A stretch of 64,000 nt of DNA from Mycoplana azooxidifex (GTDB lineage Bacteria > Pseudomonadota > Alphaproteobacteria > Rhizobiales > Rhizobiaceae). A program made the position numbers and the translations under genes. Location of the stretch: assembly GCF_014196765.1 (NCBI RefSeq), contig NZ_JACIEE010000006.1, forward strand, positions 358,963-422,962, read 5' to 3'. The notes below the pieces were generated by a model. That model searched no databases and was not told the origin of the DNA. It was given only the letters and a program-made list of their open reading frames with translations. Shown here one piece after another: positions 8,806 to 17,472 of this stretch. Each line of letters starts with the position of its first letter. The stretch's first letter is position 1.

Positions 8806-8971
8806 GCATCTTCCAGACTTCGTCCTCCGGAATGCGCCTTTCGGGATGCGCCTTGGCTTCCGCCAGCGCAGCCTCTATCTTGGCTACCGCCCATTCGCCA
8901 TGGTCGGCGTCACCGCCGAGAGGACCGGCCGCGATGCTTTCCTGATCGGGCTTTTGCTGCACCTTTCGCAT
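8789..8971 (-). CDS. Cognate antitoxin of the ParE-like toxin
   Basis: A 60-residue protein ending HPERRIPEDEVWKMLGLEP, with a helical WAVAKIEAALAEA segment before it. Short acidic antitoxins paired with ParE toxins have such a tail. It lies directly upstream of the toxin and overlaps it, and an inverted repeat sits just before its start. No RHH domain is obvious in the short N-terminus, so the antitoxin class is not certain. Confidence 0.72.
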   Translation of the reverse strand: MRKVQQKPDQESIAAGPLGGDADHGEWAVAKIEAALAEAKAHPERRIPEDEVWKMLGLEP

Positions 8972-8984
8972 GCATCGAAGCCTA

Positions 8985-9007
8985 TCACACCGCGCAGCAC
9001 GGTGTCA
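8985..9007. promoter_or_regulatory. Candidate operator of the toxin-antitoxin pair
   Basis: An inverted repeat, TCACACCG-N7-CGGTGTCA (seven of eight bases pair), lies 14 bases upstream of the antitoxin start. Type II antitoxins usually repress their own operon through such a site. The assignment is inference from position and symmetry. Confidence 0.45.
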
Positions 9008-9034
9008 CGCCCGCAAGCAATGCGGACGAGTCCC

Positions 9035-10516
9035 CTACCACCACTTCTTCGGCGAGAAGCGGCCGGCGGCCTGTTCGATGACGTGCGCGGTCTTGAACAG
9101 TGTCTCTTCCTCGAAGGGCTTGCCGATCAGTTGCAGGCCGAGCGGCAGGCCCTTGTGGTCTAGGCCGGCGGGGACGGCGATGCCCGGCAGGCCGGCCATG
9201 TTCACCGTCACCGTGAAGATGTCGTTCAGGTACATCTTGACCGGATCGGCGGCGAGGTCCTCGTCGGCGATGCCGAAGGCGGACGACGGGGTCGCCGGCG
9301 TCAGGATCGCATCGACGCCGGCATCGAAGGCGAGCTCGAAGTCGCGCTTGATCAGCGTGCGGACCTTCTGCGCCTGCAGATAATAGGCGTCGTAGTAGCC
9401 GGCCGAGAGCACGTAGGTGCCGATCATGATGCGGCGCTTGACCTCCTTGCCGAAGCCGGCGGCGCGCGTCTTCTCGTACATGTCGACGATGTCCTTGCCG
9501 TCGACGCGCAGGCCGTAGCGCACGCCGTCGTAGCGGGCGAGGTTCGAGGACGCCTCGGCCGGCGCCACGATGTAATAGGCCGGCAGCGCGTATTTCGTAT
9601 GCGGCAGGGTGATGTCGACGATCTCGGCGCCGGCTTCCTTCAGCCAGGCGATGCCCTTGAGCCAGAGCGCCTCGATCTCCTCGGGCATGCCGTCGACGCG
9701 GTATTCCTTCGGAATGCCGATCTTCATGCCCTTCACCGACTGGCCGATCGCCTTCTCGTAGTCCGGCACCGGCAGGTCGACGGAGGTCGTGTCCTTGGCG
9801 TCGACGCTGGCCATGGACTTCAGGAGAATGGCGGCATCGCGCACGTCGCGGGCGATCGGGCCGGCCTGGTCGAGCGAGGAGGCGAAGGCGACGACGCCCC
9901 AGCGCGAGCAGCGGCCATAGGTGGGCTTGATGCCGACGGTACCGGTGAACGCAGCCGGCTGGCGGATCGAGCCGCCGGTGTCGGTCGCCGTCGCGCCGGC
10001 GCAGAGGAAGGCTGCGACCGCAGACGCCGAACCGCCCGAGGAGCCGCCCGGCACGAGGTCGAGGTTTGAGCCGTTGGCGCGCCAGGGGTTCTTGACCGGG
10101 CCGTAGTAGGAGGTCTCGTTCGAAGAACCCATGGCGAACTCGTCCATGTTCAGCTTGCCGAGCATGACCGCGCCGTCGTTCCACAGGTTCTGGGTGACGG
10201 TCGATTCGTATTTCGGCTTGAAGCCGTCGAGAATGTGGCTGCAGGCCTGGGTGTGGACGTCGCGGGTGCCGAACAGGTCCTTGATGCCGAGCGGAATACC
10301 CTCCAGCGCACCGGCCTTGCCCTCGGCGATGCGGGCGTCGGATGCCCTGGCCATCTCGCGCGCCTTGTCCGGCGTGACCGTGACATAGGCGTTCAGCGTC
10401 TCGTTGGCCGCGTCGATCGCCGAGAGATAGGCGTCCGTCAACTCGACGGCGGTGATCTCCTTGGCGCCGAGTTTCTCGCGGGCTTCGGCAATGGTCAGGC
10501 GGGTCAGATCGGTCAT
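9035..10516 (-). CDS. gatA: Asp-tRNA(Asn)/Glu-tRNA(Gln) amidotransferase subunit A
   Basis: A 493-residue amidase-signature enzyme, the glutaminase/amidase subunit of GatCAB. The catalytic Lys lies in [11 protein letters not shown] (near residue 79), the amidase signature in [15 protein letters not shown], and the nucleophilic Ser in [13 protein letters not shown]. Length and C-terminus fit the family. It lies 18 bases downstream of a GNAT gene, which itself follows gatC. Confidence 0.97.
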   Translation of the reverse strand: MTDLTRLTIAEAREKLGAKEITAVELTDAYLSAIDAANETLNAYVTVTPDKAREMARASDARIAEGKAGALEGIPLGIKDLFGTRDVHTQACSHILDGFKPKYESTVTQNLWNDGAVMLGKLNMDEFAMGSSNETSYYGPVKNPWRANGSNLDLVPGGSSGGSASAVAAFLCAGATATDTGGSIRQPAAFTGTVGIKPTYGRCSRWGVVAFASSLDQAGPIARDVRDAAILLKSMASVDAKDTTSVDLPVPDYEKAIGQSVKGMKIGIPKEYRVDGMPEEIEALWLKGIAWLKEAGAEIVDITLPHTKYALPAYYIVAPAEASSNLARYDGVRYGLRVDGKDIVDMYEKTRAAGFGKEVKRRIMIGTYVLSAGYYDAYYLQAQKVRTLIKRDFELAFDAGVDAILTPATPSSAFGIADEDLAADPVKMYLNDIFTVTVNMAGLPGIAVPAGLDHKGLPLGLQLIGKPFEEETLFKTAHVIEQAAGRFSPKKWW

Positions 10517-10534
10517 GGCTCTATCTTTTTCGGG

Positions 10535-11014
10535 TCACGCAGCGCTGGAGGCACGTCCAAGCTGCTTCTGGTAGAAGATCGAATACGGGCTTTGCGGATA
10601 GTCGAGGACGGGGCCGCAGCGGATGAAGCCGGCCTTCTCGTAGATCGCCCAGGCGGCCGGATGCCGGTCGCCCGTCTCGAGCACGAGTTCGCCGATCCCG
10701 TCCGCTTCGGCGGCAGCGACGATCTCGGCCAGGATCGCCCGGCCGATGCCCCTGCCCTGCCATTGCGGCCGGGTGTACATGCGCTTCACCTCGCCGGTTG
10801 CCGCCGAATGCCGCTTCAGCGCGCCGCAACCGACCACGACCCCGCCTTCGTCGCGAGCGATCCAGACGGTAACGCCGGGCTCGGCCATCTGCTCCACCGT
10901 CAGGTGGTAGCAAGCCTCGGGCGGCGACAGCGTCAGCAGAACTTCGTTGAGTTCGGCGATGAGCGCACGCACCTCGTCCTGAAGCGGGCTTTCGACGGCG
11001 ATCGTCACGGCCAA
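10535..11014 (-). CDS. GNAT-family N-acetyltransferase (between gatC and gatA)
   Basis: A protein of about 159 residues with the GNAT core GEVKRMYTRPQWQGRGIGRA, then ELVLETGDRHPAAWAIYEKAGF. A TTG at 11014 is favoured because GGAG lies 7 bases upstream inside the end of gatC; a GTG at 11008 is the alternative, and an ATG at 11080 would overlap gatC by 62 bases. The tight packing between gatC and gatA means it is translated from the same transcript. The acceptor is unknown. Confidence 0.86.
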   Translation of the reverse strand: MAVTIAVESPLQDEVRALIAELNEVLLTLSPPEACYHLTVEQMAEPGVTVWIARDEGGVVVGCGALKRHSAATGEVKRMYTRPQWQGRGIGRAILAEIVAAAEADGIGELVLETGDRHPAAWAIYEKAGFIRCGPVLDYPQSPYSIFYQKQLGRASSAA

Positions 11015-11018
11015 GGGC

Positions 11019-11306
11019 TTACTCCACGACCTTCGGCACGAGGAAGAAGTTTCGGTCGGATATGGGCGCATTGGCGACAACGTCGTCGGCCTTGTTGCCG
11101 TCGGTGACGACGTCGTCCCGTTCCTTCATGGCCATCGGCATCACCGAGGTCATGGGCTCGACGCCCGAGACGTCGACTTCGCCCAGTTGCTCGACGAAGC
11201 CGAGGATGCCGTTCAGTTCGCCCATCATGCGCTGGGCTTCTTCTTCGCTGACCGCGATACGGGCAAGGTGGGCCACCCGCTTGACGGTGGCAAGATCGAC
11301 AGACAT
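11019..11306 (-). CDS. gatC: Asp-tRNA(Asn)/Glu-tRNA(Gln) amidotransferase subunit C
   Basis: A 95-residue GatC, the small belt subunit that stabilises GatA-GatB. It begins [20 protein letters not shown], followed by [24 protein letters not shown] and a C-terminal [10 protein letters not shown], all typical. The ATG at 11306 has GGAG 7 bases upstream; the ATG at 11312 would be too close to that site. It starts the gatC-GNAT-gatA cluster. Confidence 0.96.
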   Translation of the reverse strand: MSVDLATVKRVAHLARIAVSEEEAQRMMGELNGILGFVEQLGEVDVSGVEPMTSVMPMAMKERDDVVTDGNKADDVVANAPISDRNFFLVPKVVE

Positions 11307-11421
11307 TGGCATTCTCCGGTCGGAATTTCCTACCCGCTATAATGAGAGTACCCCGGCTGCGCAACGGGGGAATGTAGGCTGCCGGCGGCGGGAGCGCCGG
11401 AAGCGTACTGCGGCGGAGCCC

Positions 11422-12126
11422 CTATCGGGTCACGACCTCGCCCACCTTCGGCACCTCCACCTTGCCGCCCGCGCTGTCCATCGCGGTGACGAAGGTGTCG
11501 GCCGTCTGGTCGATGATCGGGAAGGAGCCGTAGTGGCAGGGGATGACGGTGCCGAACTTGAAATAGCGCTGGCAGGCAAGGGCCGCCACCGCGCCGCCCA
11601 TGGTGAAGCGATCGCCGATCGGCACCAGACCGATCTCCGGCTCGTGCAGTTCATGTACCAGCGCCATGTCGGAGAAGATGTCGGTGTCGCCCATGTGGTA
11701 GAGCGTCGGCTCGTCCTCGAAATGCAGCACCAGGCCGTTGGCGCTGCCGAGCGAATGGGAGACGCCGTCCTCGGTGACCTGTGCGGAAGAATGCAGCGCA
11801 TTGACGAAGGTGGTCGAGAAGCCGTCGAAATGGATGGTGCCGCCGGTATTGCCCGCCTCGAGCTGCTTAACCCCCTTCGCGCCGAGCCAGGCGGCGAGGT
11901 CGGCGTTGGCGAGCACGGTCGCGCCGGTTTCCCTTGCGATCGCGACCGTATCGCCGACATGGTCGCCGTGGCCGTGGGTGAGCAGGATATGGGTCAAACC
12001 GTCCGTCGCCTCCTTGCGCTTCGTGGCATCGAAGGACGGGTTTCCGGTGAAGAACGGATCGATCAGGATCTTCGCCTTGGCCGTCTCGATCCGGAACGCG
12101 GCGTGGCCGAGCCAGGTGATCTTCAT
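11422..12126 (-). CDS. UPF0173 metal-dependent hydrolase (MBL fold)
   Basis: A 234-residue cytoplasmic metallo-beta-lactamase-fold protein of the UPF0173/YtkL type. Metal-site motifs are [12 protein letters not shown] near residue 49, the [10 protein letters not shown] segment and IPCHYGSFP near the C-terminus. The start [11 protein letters not shown] is the family standard, with a GGGAG ribosome site just before it. The physiological substrate is not known. Confidence 0.9.
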   Translation of the reverse strand: MKITWLGHAAFRIETAKAKILIDPFFTGNPSFDATKRKEATDGLTHILLTHGHGDHVGDTVAIARETGATVLANADLAAWLGAKGVKQLEAGNTGGTIHFDGFSTTFVNALHSSAQVTEDGVSHSLGSANGLVLHFEDEPTLYHMGDTDIFSDMALVHELHEPEIGLVPIGDRFTMGGAVAALACQRYFKFGTVIPCHYGSFPIIDQTADTFVTAMDSAGGKVEVPKVGEVVTR

Positions 12127-12319
12127 GATATTCTCCCGTTGTACTTCTGCCATCATATGGCATAGAGCATGGCACGCATTTTTGTAGCCCGGTTGCACGG
12201 GAAGCCCGCCTTGGGGCGGAGGAAAAGCCGTGCCGATGGCGGGCGCCCGGCGAGCCCGGACCCGGTCCGGGCAACGCGCCTGGCTTCAGCAATATCCAAG
12301 CTTGCCAACGGAGACAAGC

Positions 12320-12625
12320 ATGACGCCCGATGACGACGACTACATCTACGACGAAGCAACCGGAGAGTGGCGCCCGGCCTCCGAGGTCGCCGCAGCGGCG
12401 GCTGCGAGCCGGCCCGCGGCGTGCGATTCGGCCGGCAACCTGCTCGCCGACGGCGATTCCGTCACCCTCGTCAAGGACCTGAAGGTCAAGGGCACGAACA
12501 CCACGCTCAAGCAGGGCACGGTCATCAAGTCGATCCGCCTCACCGACAACCCGGAGGAAATCGACTGCCGCCACGAGGCGGTCAAGGGCCTGGTGCTGCG
12601 CACCGAATTCGTCCGCAAACGGTGA
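12320..12625 (+). CDS. PhnA/YjdM-like protein without the N-terminal zinc ribbon
   Basis: A 101-residue protein whose C-terminal half is a clear PhnA domain: [38 protein letters not shown] and [11 protein letters not shown]. coli YjdM also has an N-terminal zinc ribbon with four cysteines; here that part is replaced by an acidic stretch ([17 protein letters not shown]) with no CxxC. The ATG at 12320 has GGAGA upstream. The family is labelled alkylphosphonate utilisation from an old gene map, but its real role is not established. Confidence 0.82.
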   Translation: MTPDDDDYIYDEATGEWRPASEVAAAAAASRPAACDSAGNLLADGDSVTLVKDLKVKGTNTTLKQGTVIKSIRLTDNPEEIDCRHEAVKGLVLRTEFVRKR

Positions 12626-12635
12626 GTACCGCGGC

Positions 12636-13109
12636 ATGGCGACGGTGACGATCGAAGAACTTGCGGCTATCCTCGAACCCGGCCAGCCGATTGCCGGCCT
12701 GGACCTCGGCACGAAGACGATCGGTCTTTCGGTCTCCGACCTCGGACGCAGGATTGCGACGCCGCGGCCGGTGCTGAAGCGGGTGAAATTCGGGATCGAC
12801 GCGGAGACGCTGCTTTCGTTCGCCGAGCAGGAAAAGGTGGTCGCCTTCGTCCTCGGCCTGCCAATCAACATGGACGGCAGCGCAGGCCCGCGCGTGCAGG
12901 CGACGCGCGCCTTCGTGCGCTCCATGAGCGAGAGGACCGACATCCCCTTCGTCTACTGGGACGAGCGGCTTTCCACGGTCGCGGCCGAACGCACGCTCAT
13001 CGAGATGGACGTGTCGCGGAAGAAGCGGGCTGAGCGGATCGATTCGGCCGCCGCCTCCTTCATCCTTCAGGGCGCGCTCGACAGGCTGTCGGCGCTCGGC
13101 AGGTCCTGA
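12636..13109 (+). CDS. ruvX: RuvX/YqgF family Holliday-junction resolvase-like nuclease
   Basis: A 157-residue RNase H-fold protein of the YqgF family, implicated in 16S rRNA 5'-end processing and predicted to resolve Holliday junctions. Visible motifs are [15 protein letters not shown] near residue 20 (first catalytic Asp), [31 protein letters not shown] and [13 protein letters not shown] (last Asp). It starts 10 bases after the PhnA-like gene. Its 3' end overlaps the converging small membrane gene by 43 bases. Confidence 0.93.
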   Translation: MATVTIEELAAILEPGQPIAGLDLGTKTIGLSVSDLGRRIATPRPVLKRVKFGIDAETLLSFAEQEKVVAFVLGLPINMDGSAGPRVQATRAFVRSMSERTDIPFVYWDERLSTVAAERTLIEMDVSRKKRAERIDSAAASFILQGALDRLSALGRS

Positions 13110-13405
13110 GCCGACGCGGCCTGCCCGGCCGCCCGGCGACGCCGCCACCATGCGGCGATCTGCTTTCGCCTGCGGAAGGCGATGAAGGCGAAGACGAACA
13201 GGCTGTCGACGGCAATCGCGCGCGCAACGAGCGGCGGGATCGTTTCCGGCTGCAACCCCAGAACATTGCCGTAGATGCGGAAGACGAGGTCATGGGCGTC
13301 GCGGGTCAGCATGAAGATGCCGAAGCTCATGTCGTAGTAGGACAGCCCGTACCAGCTGCCGAGCAACGCGATCGGGCCGGCCCAGAGGATCAGGAACCAC
13401 TTCAT
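13067..13405 (-). CDS. Small membrane protein, DUF6105-like
   Basis: A 112-residue protein with two hydrophobic segments: [20 protein letters not shown] at the start and a second around [14 protein letters not shown], then a basic [14 protein letters not shown] stretch. It resembles small rhizobial membrane proteins of the DUF6105 type. Function is unknown. Its start overlaps the upstream small gene by four bases (ATGA) and its end overlaps ruvX on the other strand. Confidence 0.65.
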   Translation of the reverse strand: MKWFLILWAGPIALLGSWYGLSYYDMSFGIFMLTRDAHDLVFRIYGNVLGLQPETIPPLVARAIAVDSLFVFAFIAFRRRKQIAAWWRRRRAAGQAASAQDLPSADSLSSAP

Positions 13406-13560
13406 GCCGTTCTCTCCTTGCCGACGAGGACGCCGCCGAATTCCAGCCCGAGTTCGCGCACGGCGAACAGGCCGAGCAACACGGCGGCCGGCATGGCGAT
13501 GTCGAGCGCGAGCGCTGCAAAGAAGGCCGTCATGGCCGCAATCAGGACCGATTTCGGCAT
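13402..13560 (-). CDS. Hypothetical small membrane protein
   Basis: A 52-residue protein (MPKSVLIAAMTAFFAALALD...) that is mostly one or two hydrophobic helices and ends [10 protein letters not shown]. The ATG at 13560 has a GGGGACGG stretch upstream; an ATG at 13608 would add 16 residues but has no ribosome site. It is coupled to the next membrane gene by an ATGA overlap, so the two are likely expressed together. No function is recognised. Confidence 0.55.
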   Translation of the reverse strand: MPKSVLIAAMTAFFAALALDIAMPAAVLLGLFAVRELGLEFGGVLVGKERTA

Positions 13561-13792
13561 CGCGCCGTCCCCGAAGGTTAATGAAACATTAATGAAGGCA
13601 CCTTCCATCGATCGCCGCGGGCGCGCAACGTAAACTCCGGGTTAAGGTTAATTTCCACATCGACGCGCCTGCCCTCCCCCGGCGACGGCCCCGCTCGCGG
13701 AAATCCCGCTGCCGACAAAACCAGCCTTCAGGATTGCCGTTTGTTCCCGTCCGTGAAATGAGGGACCGATTGTCTCGCATACCGGTTCTGCC

Positions 13793-14725
13793 ATGCTCGT
13801 CGTCTTCGAAAGCATCATCCCCGTCTTCCTGCTCGTCGTACTCGGCACCGTGCTCAAGCGATGGCGGAAGATCGACGACGGCCTGTGGCTGGGGCTGGAG
13901 CAGCTCGGCTTCTACGTCCTGTTTCCGGCGCTTCTGTTCTCCACGCTCGCACAGGCCGACTTCGCCGGCATGGAAGCAGGCGCGCTCTCCATCGCCTCCA
14001 TCGGCGCGGTGACGCTGATGTCGACGGCGATCCTTCTCGCCTGGCCGCTGTTTCGCAAGGCTGGTGTTTCCCGCGCGTCCTTCACCACCGTCTTCCAGAC
14101 CTCGACGCGCTGGAACGGTTTCATGGCGCTCGCCACCGCCGGCAAGCTCTACGGCCAGGAGGGAATCGGGATACTGGCGCTGATCATGACGCTGGTCATC
14201 ATCCCGATCAATTTCTACAACATCGGCATCCTCGTCTGGTTCGGCGGCGGCGCGCGCGACGTGCGCAGCTTCCTCGTCAGGATCCTGACCAACCCATTGA
14301 TCGTCGCCTCCGCGACCGGGACGCTCTTCAACCTTCTCGGCATTCATCTCTATGCGCCGGTCATGGAAACGGTCGATCTGATGGCGGAGGCCTCGCTGAG
14401 CCTCGGCCTGATCATGGTCGGCGCGGGCCTGCGCATTGCCGATGCCCTGCGGCCGAACGGGACCGCCCTGATCTCGGTCGCACTGAAGCTGTTCGCGATG
14501 CCGCTCGTCATGGTGAGTGCGGCGTGGCTGCTCGGGGTCGAGGGCAATCCGCTGCTCGCGGTCGCGCTCGGCGCCAGCGTGCCGACGGCGATGAACGGCT
14601 ATCTCCTGGCCAAGCAGATGGGCGGCGACGCGCCGCTCTACGCCTCCGTCGCCACGCTGCAGACGGCGGCGTCGTTCCTCACCATTCCGCTGGTGCTGAC
14701 GCTGACCGCCTACGCGGCCGGGTAG
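13793..14725 (+). CDS. AEC-family (auxin efflux carrier-like) transporter
   Basis: A 310-residue integral membrane protein of the AEC family, with about ten predicted helices. Recognisable segments are FLLVVLGTVLKRWRKID at the N-terminus, TSTRWNGFMALATAGKLYG in the middle and GASVPTAMNGYLLAKQMGGD near the end. Bacterial members export or import small organic acids such as malate or malonate; the substrate is unknown. The gene converges on an acyl-CoA dehydrogenase gene and overlaps its end by 16 bases. Confidence 0.87.
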   Translation: MLVVFESIIPVFLLVVLGTVLKRWRKIDDGLWLGLEQLGFYVLFPALLFSTLAQADFAGMEAGALSIASIGAVTLMSTAILLAWPLFRKAGVSRASFTTVFQTSTRWNGFMALATAGKLYGQEGIGILALIMTLVIIPINFYNIGILVWFGGGARDVRSFLVRILTNPLIVASATGTLFNLLGIHLYAPVMETVDLMAEASLSLGLIMVGAGLRIADALRPNGTALISVALKLFAMPLVMVSAAWLLGVEGNPLLAVALGASVPTAMNGYLLAKQMGGDAPLYASVATLQTAASFLTIPLVLTLTAYAAG

Positions 14726-16359
14726 AGCAGGTCGACGATGTAGGCCGAATCGAAGCGCGAATCGAGCATGCCGTAGGTCGAGCGCCAGCCCGCGGCCAGG
14801 CGCGTCTCGAGGAAGGCGTCGGCAATGCGTCCGGCGCCGATGCGGTTCAGCTCGGCGGCGGCGGCCGAAAGCGCCAGTTGCTCGACCAGCATGCGCGCGG
14901 CTCCCTCGTCGCGCTCGCACAGCGACGTCGCCGCGCGCAGCACCTCGACCGTCTTGCGTCCCGACGGGCCAAGATCGCGGGCGATGCCGGCGAAGACGGA
15001 TTCGAACAGGTCCTTGCCGCGCGACAGCACGCGCAGCACGTCCAGCGCCATCACGTTGCCGGAGCCTTCCCAGATCGCATTGACCGGGGCCTCGCGGTAG
15101 TGGCGGGCGATCGGGCGTTCCTCGACATAGCCGCTGCCGCCGATGCACTCCATCGCCTCGTAGATCAGCGCAGGCGCGATCTTGCAGCACCAGTACTTCG
15201 TCACCGGCGTCATCACCCGGGCATAGGCGGCCTCGTCGCCGCTGACCGGCGCGCGGTCGAAGGCTTCGGCGAGGCGGAGCGACAGCGCGGTCGCCGCTGC
15301 GACGTCGAGCGCCATGTCGGCGAGCACGCGCGTCATGATCGGCTGTTCGACGAGGGTCTTGCCGAACACCTTGCGCCCGCGCACATGATGGACGGCCTCC
15401 GCAAGCGAGGCGCGCATGATGCCGCTGGAGGCGAGCGCGCAATCGAGCCGCGTCAGCGTCACCATGTCGAGGATGGTGCGGATACCGGCGTCCGGCGCGC
15501 CGAGAAGGAAGCCGAAGGTGTCGTTGAACTCGACCTCGGACGAGGCGTTGGAACGGTTGCCGATCTTGTCCTTCAGCCGCTGGAAGCGCAGGCCGTTGGC
15601 CGTTCCGTCCTCCAGCAGGCGCGGAACGAGGAAGCAGCCGATGCCGTCGCGCGTCTGCGCCAGCATGACGAAGGCGTCGCTCATCGGCGCCGACATGAAC
15701 CACTTGTGGCCGCTGAGACGGTAGATGCCCTCCCCCACCCGCTCGGCGGTCGAGGTGTTGGCGCGCACGTCGGTGCCGCCCTGCTTCTCCGTCATGCCCA
15801 TGCCGATGGTGACCGCGCTCTTCTGCATGGCCGGGCGGTTGGTGCTGTCGTACTTGCGCGACAGGATGCGGCCCGCCCACTCGCGCTGAACGACGGGCGA
15901 GGCGGAAATGGCGGCGACCGACGCACTGGTCATCGTCAGCGGGCAGAGATGGCCGCTTTCGAGCTGCGCGGAAAGATAGAAGCGGACGGCGCGTGCCCTG
16001 TGCGCCCTGCCCTTCTCGTCGGGAAGGTTCTCCCAGATCGACGAATGCAGGCCGTTGCTCATCGAGCGGCGCATCAGCGCGTGCCATGCCGGATGGAAGT
16101 CGACGACGTCGAGACGTTCGCCGCGCGGGCCGTGCGTGCGCAACTGCGGCGGCGATTCGTTGGCCATCCGCGCCAGTTCCTGCGCCTCGGGCGCCGTCAC
16201 ATAGCGTCCGAGCGCGTCGAACTCGTCGCGCAGGCCCTTCGGCAGCGAAGCCGTGCCGTCGACGAGCAGCGGATCGGACCGATAGGCGTTGATGCCCGTC
16301 CACAGCTTCGGCTGGTTCAGGTCTGCAAGAGCTTGTTCGGTCCGGGTCATCTGAGTCAT
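14710..16359 (-). CDS. Acyl-CoA dehydrogenase, AidB-like
   Basis: A 549-residue flavoprotein. It has the acyl-CoA dehydrogenase signature segments GMGMTEKQGGTDVRANTS, HKWFMSAPMSDAFVMLAQ, ECIGGSGYVEERPIARHYRE and VNAIWEGSGNVM. The extended N-terminus (NQPKLWTGINAYRSDPLL) and the C-terminal helical tail are features of the AidB branch, whose E. coli member is part of the adaptive response to alkylating agents and binds DNA. It stands alone, convergent with the AEC transporter. Whether it acts on DNA damage or on acyl-CoAs cannot be said from the sequence. Confidence 0.87.
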   Translation of the reverse strand: MTQMTRTEQALADLNQPKLWTGINAYRSDPLLVDGTASLPKGLRDEFDALGRYVTAPEAQELARMANESPPQLRTHGPRGERLDVVDFHPAWHALMRRSMSNGLHSSIWENLPDEKGRAHRARAVRFYLSAQLESGHLCPLTMTSASVAAISASPVVQREWAGRILSRKYDSTNRPAMQKSAVTIGMGMTEKQGGTDVRANTSTAERVGEGIYRLSGHKWFMSAPMSDAFVMLAQTRDGIGCFLVPRLLEDGTANGLRFQRLKDKIGNRSNASSEVEFNDTFGFLLGAPDAGIRTILDMVTLTRLDCALASSGIMRASLAEAVHHVRGRKVFGKTLVEQPIMTRVLADMALDVAAATALSLRLAEAFDRAPVSGDEAAYARVMTPVTKYWCCKIAPALIYEAMECIGGSGYVEERPIARHYREAPVNAIWEGSGNVMALDVLRVLSRGKDLFESVFAGIARDLGPSGRKTVEVLRAATSLCERDEGAARMLVEQLALSAAAAELNRIGAGRIADAFLETRLAAGWRSTYGMLDSRFDSAYIVDLLYPAA

Positions 16360-16530
16360 GCTGGCGTTCTATCCTAACTGCGCCTGCCGCGAAACGGGGA
16401 CGCAACCGCCGTACCCCGAAAGAATGCTTGAAAACAAACGCCAACCGCCGGCCGGGCCGCGCGGCCGCCTTGCCGCATGGCGGCATAGCCTCTATAGACC
16501 CCGCGTATTCACGACATCGAGGCGACCCCC

Positions 16531-17472
16531 ATGGATTCCTTTCCGCATCGCCACCTGCTCGGCATCAAGGGATTGACCGAGCCGGACATCAACCTCCTGC
16601 TCGACAAGGCGGACGCGGCCGTCGACATCAGCCGGCAGCGGGAAAAGAAGACCTCGACATTGCGGGGCCTCACCCAGATCAACCTGTTCTTCGAAGCATC
16701 GACACGGACGCAGTCCTCCTTCGAGCTCGCCGGAAAACGCCTCGGCGCGGACGTGATGAACATGTCGGTCGGCAACTCCTCGGTGAAGAAGGGCGAGACG
16801 CTGATCGACACGGCGATGACGCTGAACGCCATGCACCCGGACGTTCTCGTGGTGCGCCACTCCTCCGCCGGTGCGGCCGCCCTTCTGGCGCAGAAGGTGT
16901 CCTGCTCCGTCATCAATGCCGGCGACGGGCAGCACGAGCATCCCACCCAGGCGCTTCTCGACGCGCTGACGATCCGCCGCGCCAAGGGCAAACTGTCGCG
17001 CATCATCGTCGCCATCTGCGGCGACGTGCTGCATTCGCGCGTCGCCCGCTCCAACATCCTGCTGCTCAACGCCATGGGCGCGCGTGTCCGGGTCGTGGCG
17101 CCCGCCACGCTGCTGCCGAACGGCATCGCCCAGATGGGGGCCGAGGTCTATCACTCGATGGAAGAAGGCCTGAAGGACGCGGACGTGGTGATGATGCTGC
17201 GACTGCAGCGCGAGCGCATGTCCGGCGCCTTCGTTCCCTCGGTGCGCGAGTACTTCCGCTACTTCGGGCTCGACGCGGAGAAACTGAAGGCGGCCAAGGA
17301 GGATGCGCTCGTCATGCATCCCGGCCCGATGAACCGGGGCGTAGAGATCGCGTCCGAAATTGCCGACGGCCCCCAGAGCGTCATCGAACAGCAGGTGGAA
17401 ATGGGCGTCGCCGTCCGCATGGCGGTGATGGAAACCCTCCTCGTTTCGCAGAACCAGGGACCGCGCGCATGA
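16531..17472 (+). CDS. pyrB: Aspartate carbamoyltransferase catalytic subunit
   Basis: A 313-residue ATCase that condenses carbamoyl phosphate and aspartate in the second step of pyrimidine synthesis. The carbamoyl-phosphate motif [20 protein letters not shown] lies near residues 51-70; [12 protein letters not shown] and the C-terminal [15 protein letters not shown] are also typical. Its stop overlaps the start of a dihydroorotase homologue (ATGA). No pyrI regulatory subunit gene is nearby, as expected for class A/B enzymes that pair with a dihydroorotase-like partner. Confidence 0.96.
   Translation: MDSFPHRHLLGIKGLTEPDINLLLDKADAAVDISRQREKKTSTLRGLTQINLFFEASTRTQSSFELAGKRLGADVMNMSVGNSSVKKGETLIDTAMTLNAMHPDVLVVRHSSAGAAALLAQKVSCSVINAGDGQHEHPTQALLDALTIRRAKGKLSRIIVAICGDVLHSRVARSNILLLNAMGARVRVVAPATLLPNGIAQMGAEVYHSMEEGLKDADVVMMLRLQRERMSGAFVPSVREYFRYFGLDAEKLKAAKEDALVMHPGPMNRGVEIASEIADGPQSVIEQQVEMGVAVRMAVMETLLVSQNQGPRA

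Noticed and set aside
5905-9081. Very long open frame (over 1000 codons) on the plus strand opposite gatB and neighbours
   Set aside because: It is an antisense shadow of gatB in high-GC DNA; its translation has low complexity, matches no family, and crosses several real genes.
13589-16486. Long minus-strand frame overlapping the AEC and AidB-like genes
   Set aside because: The real AidB-like gene lies in another frame and shows all family motifs; the long frame is arginine-rich shadow sequence.
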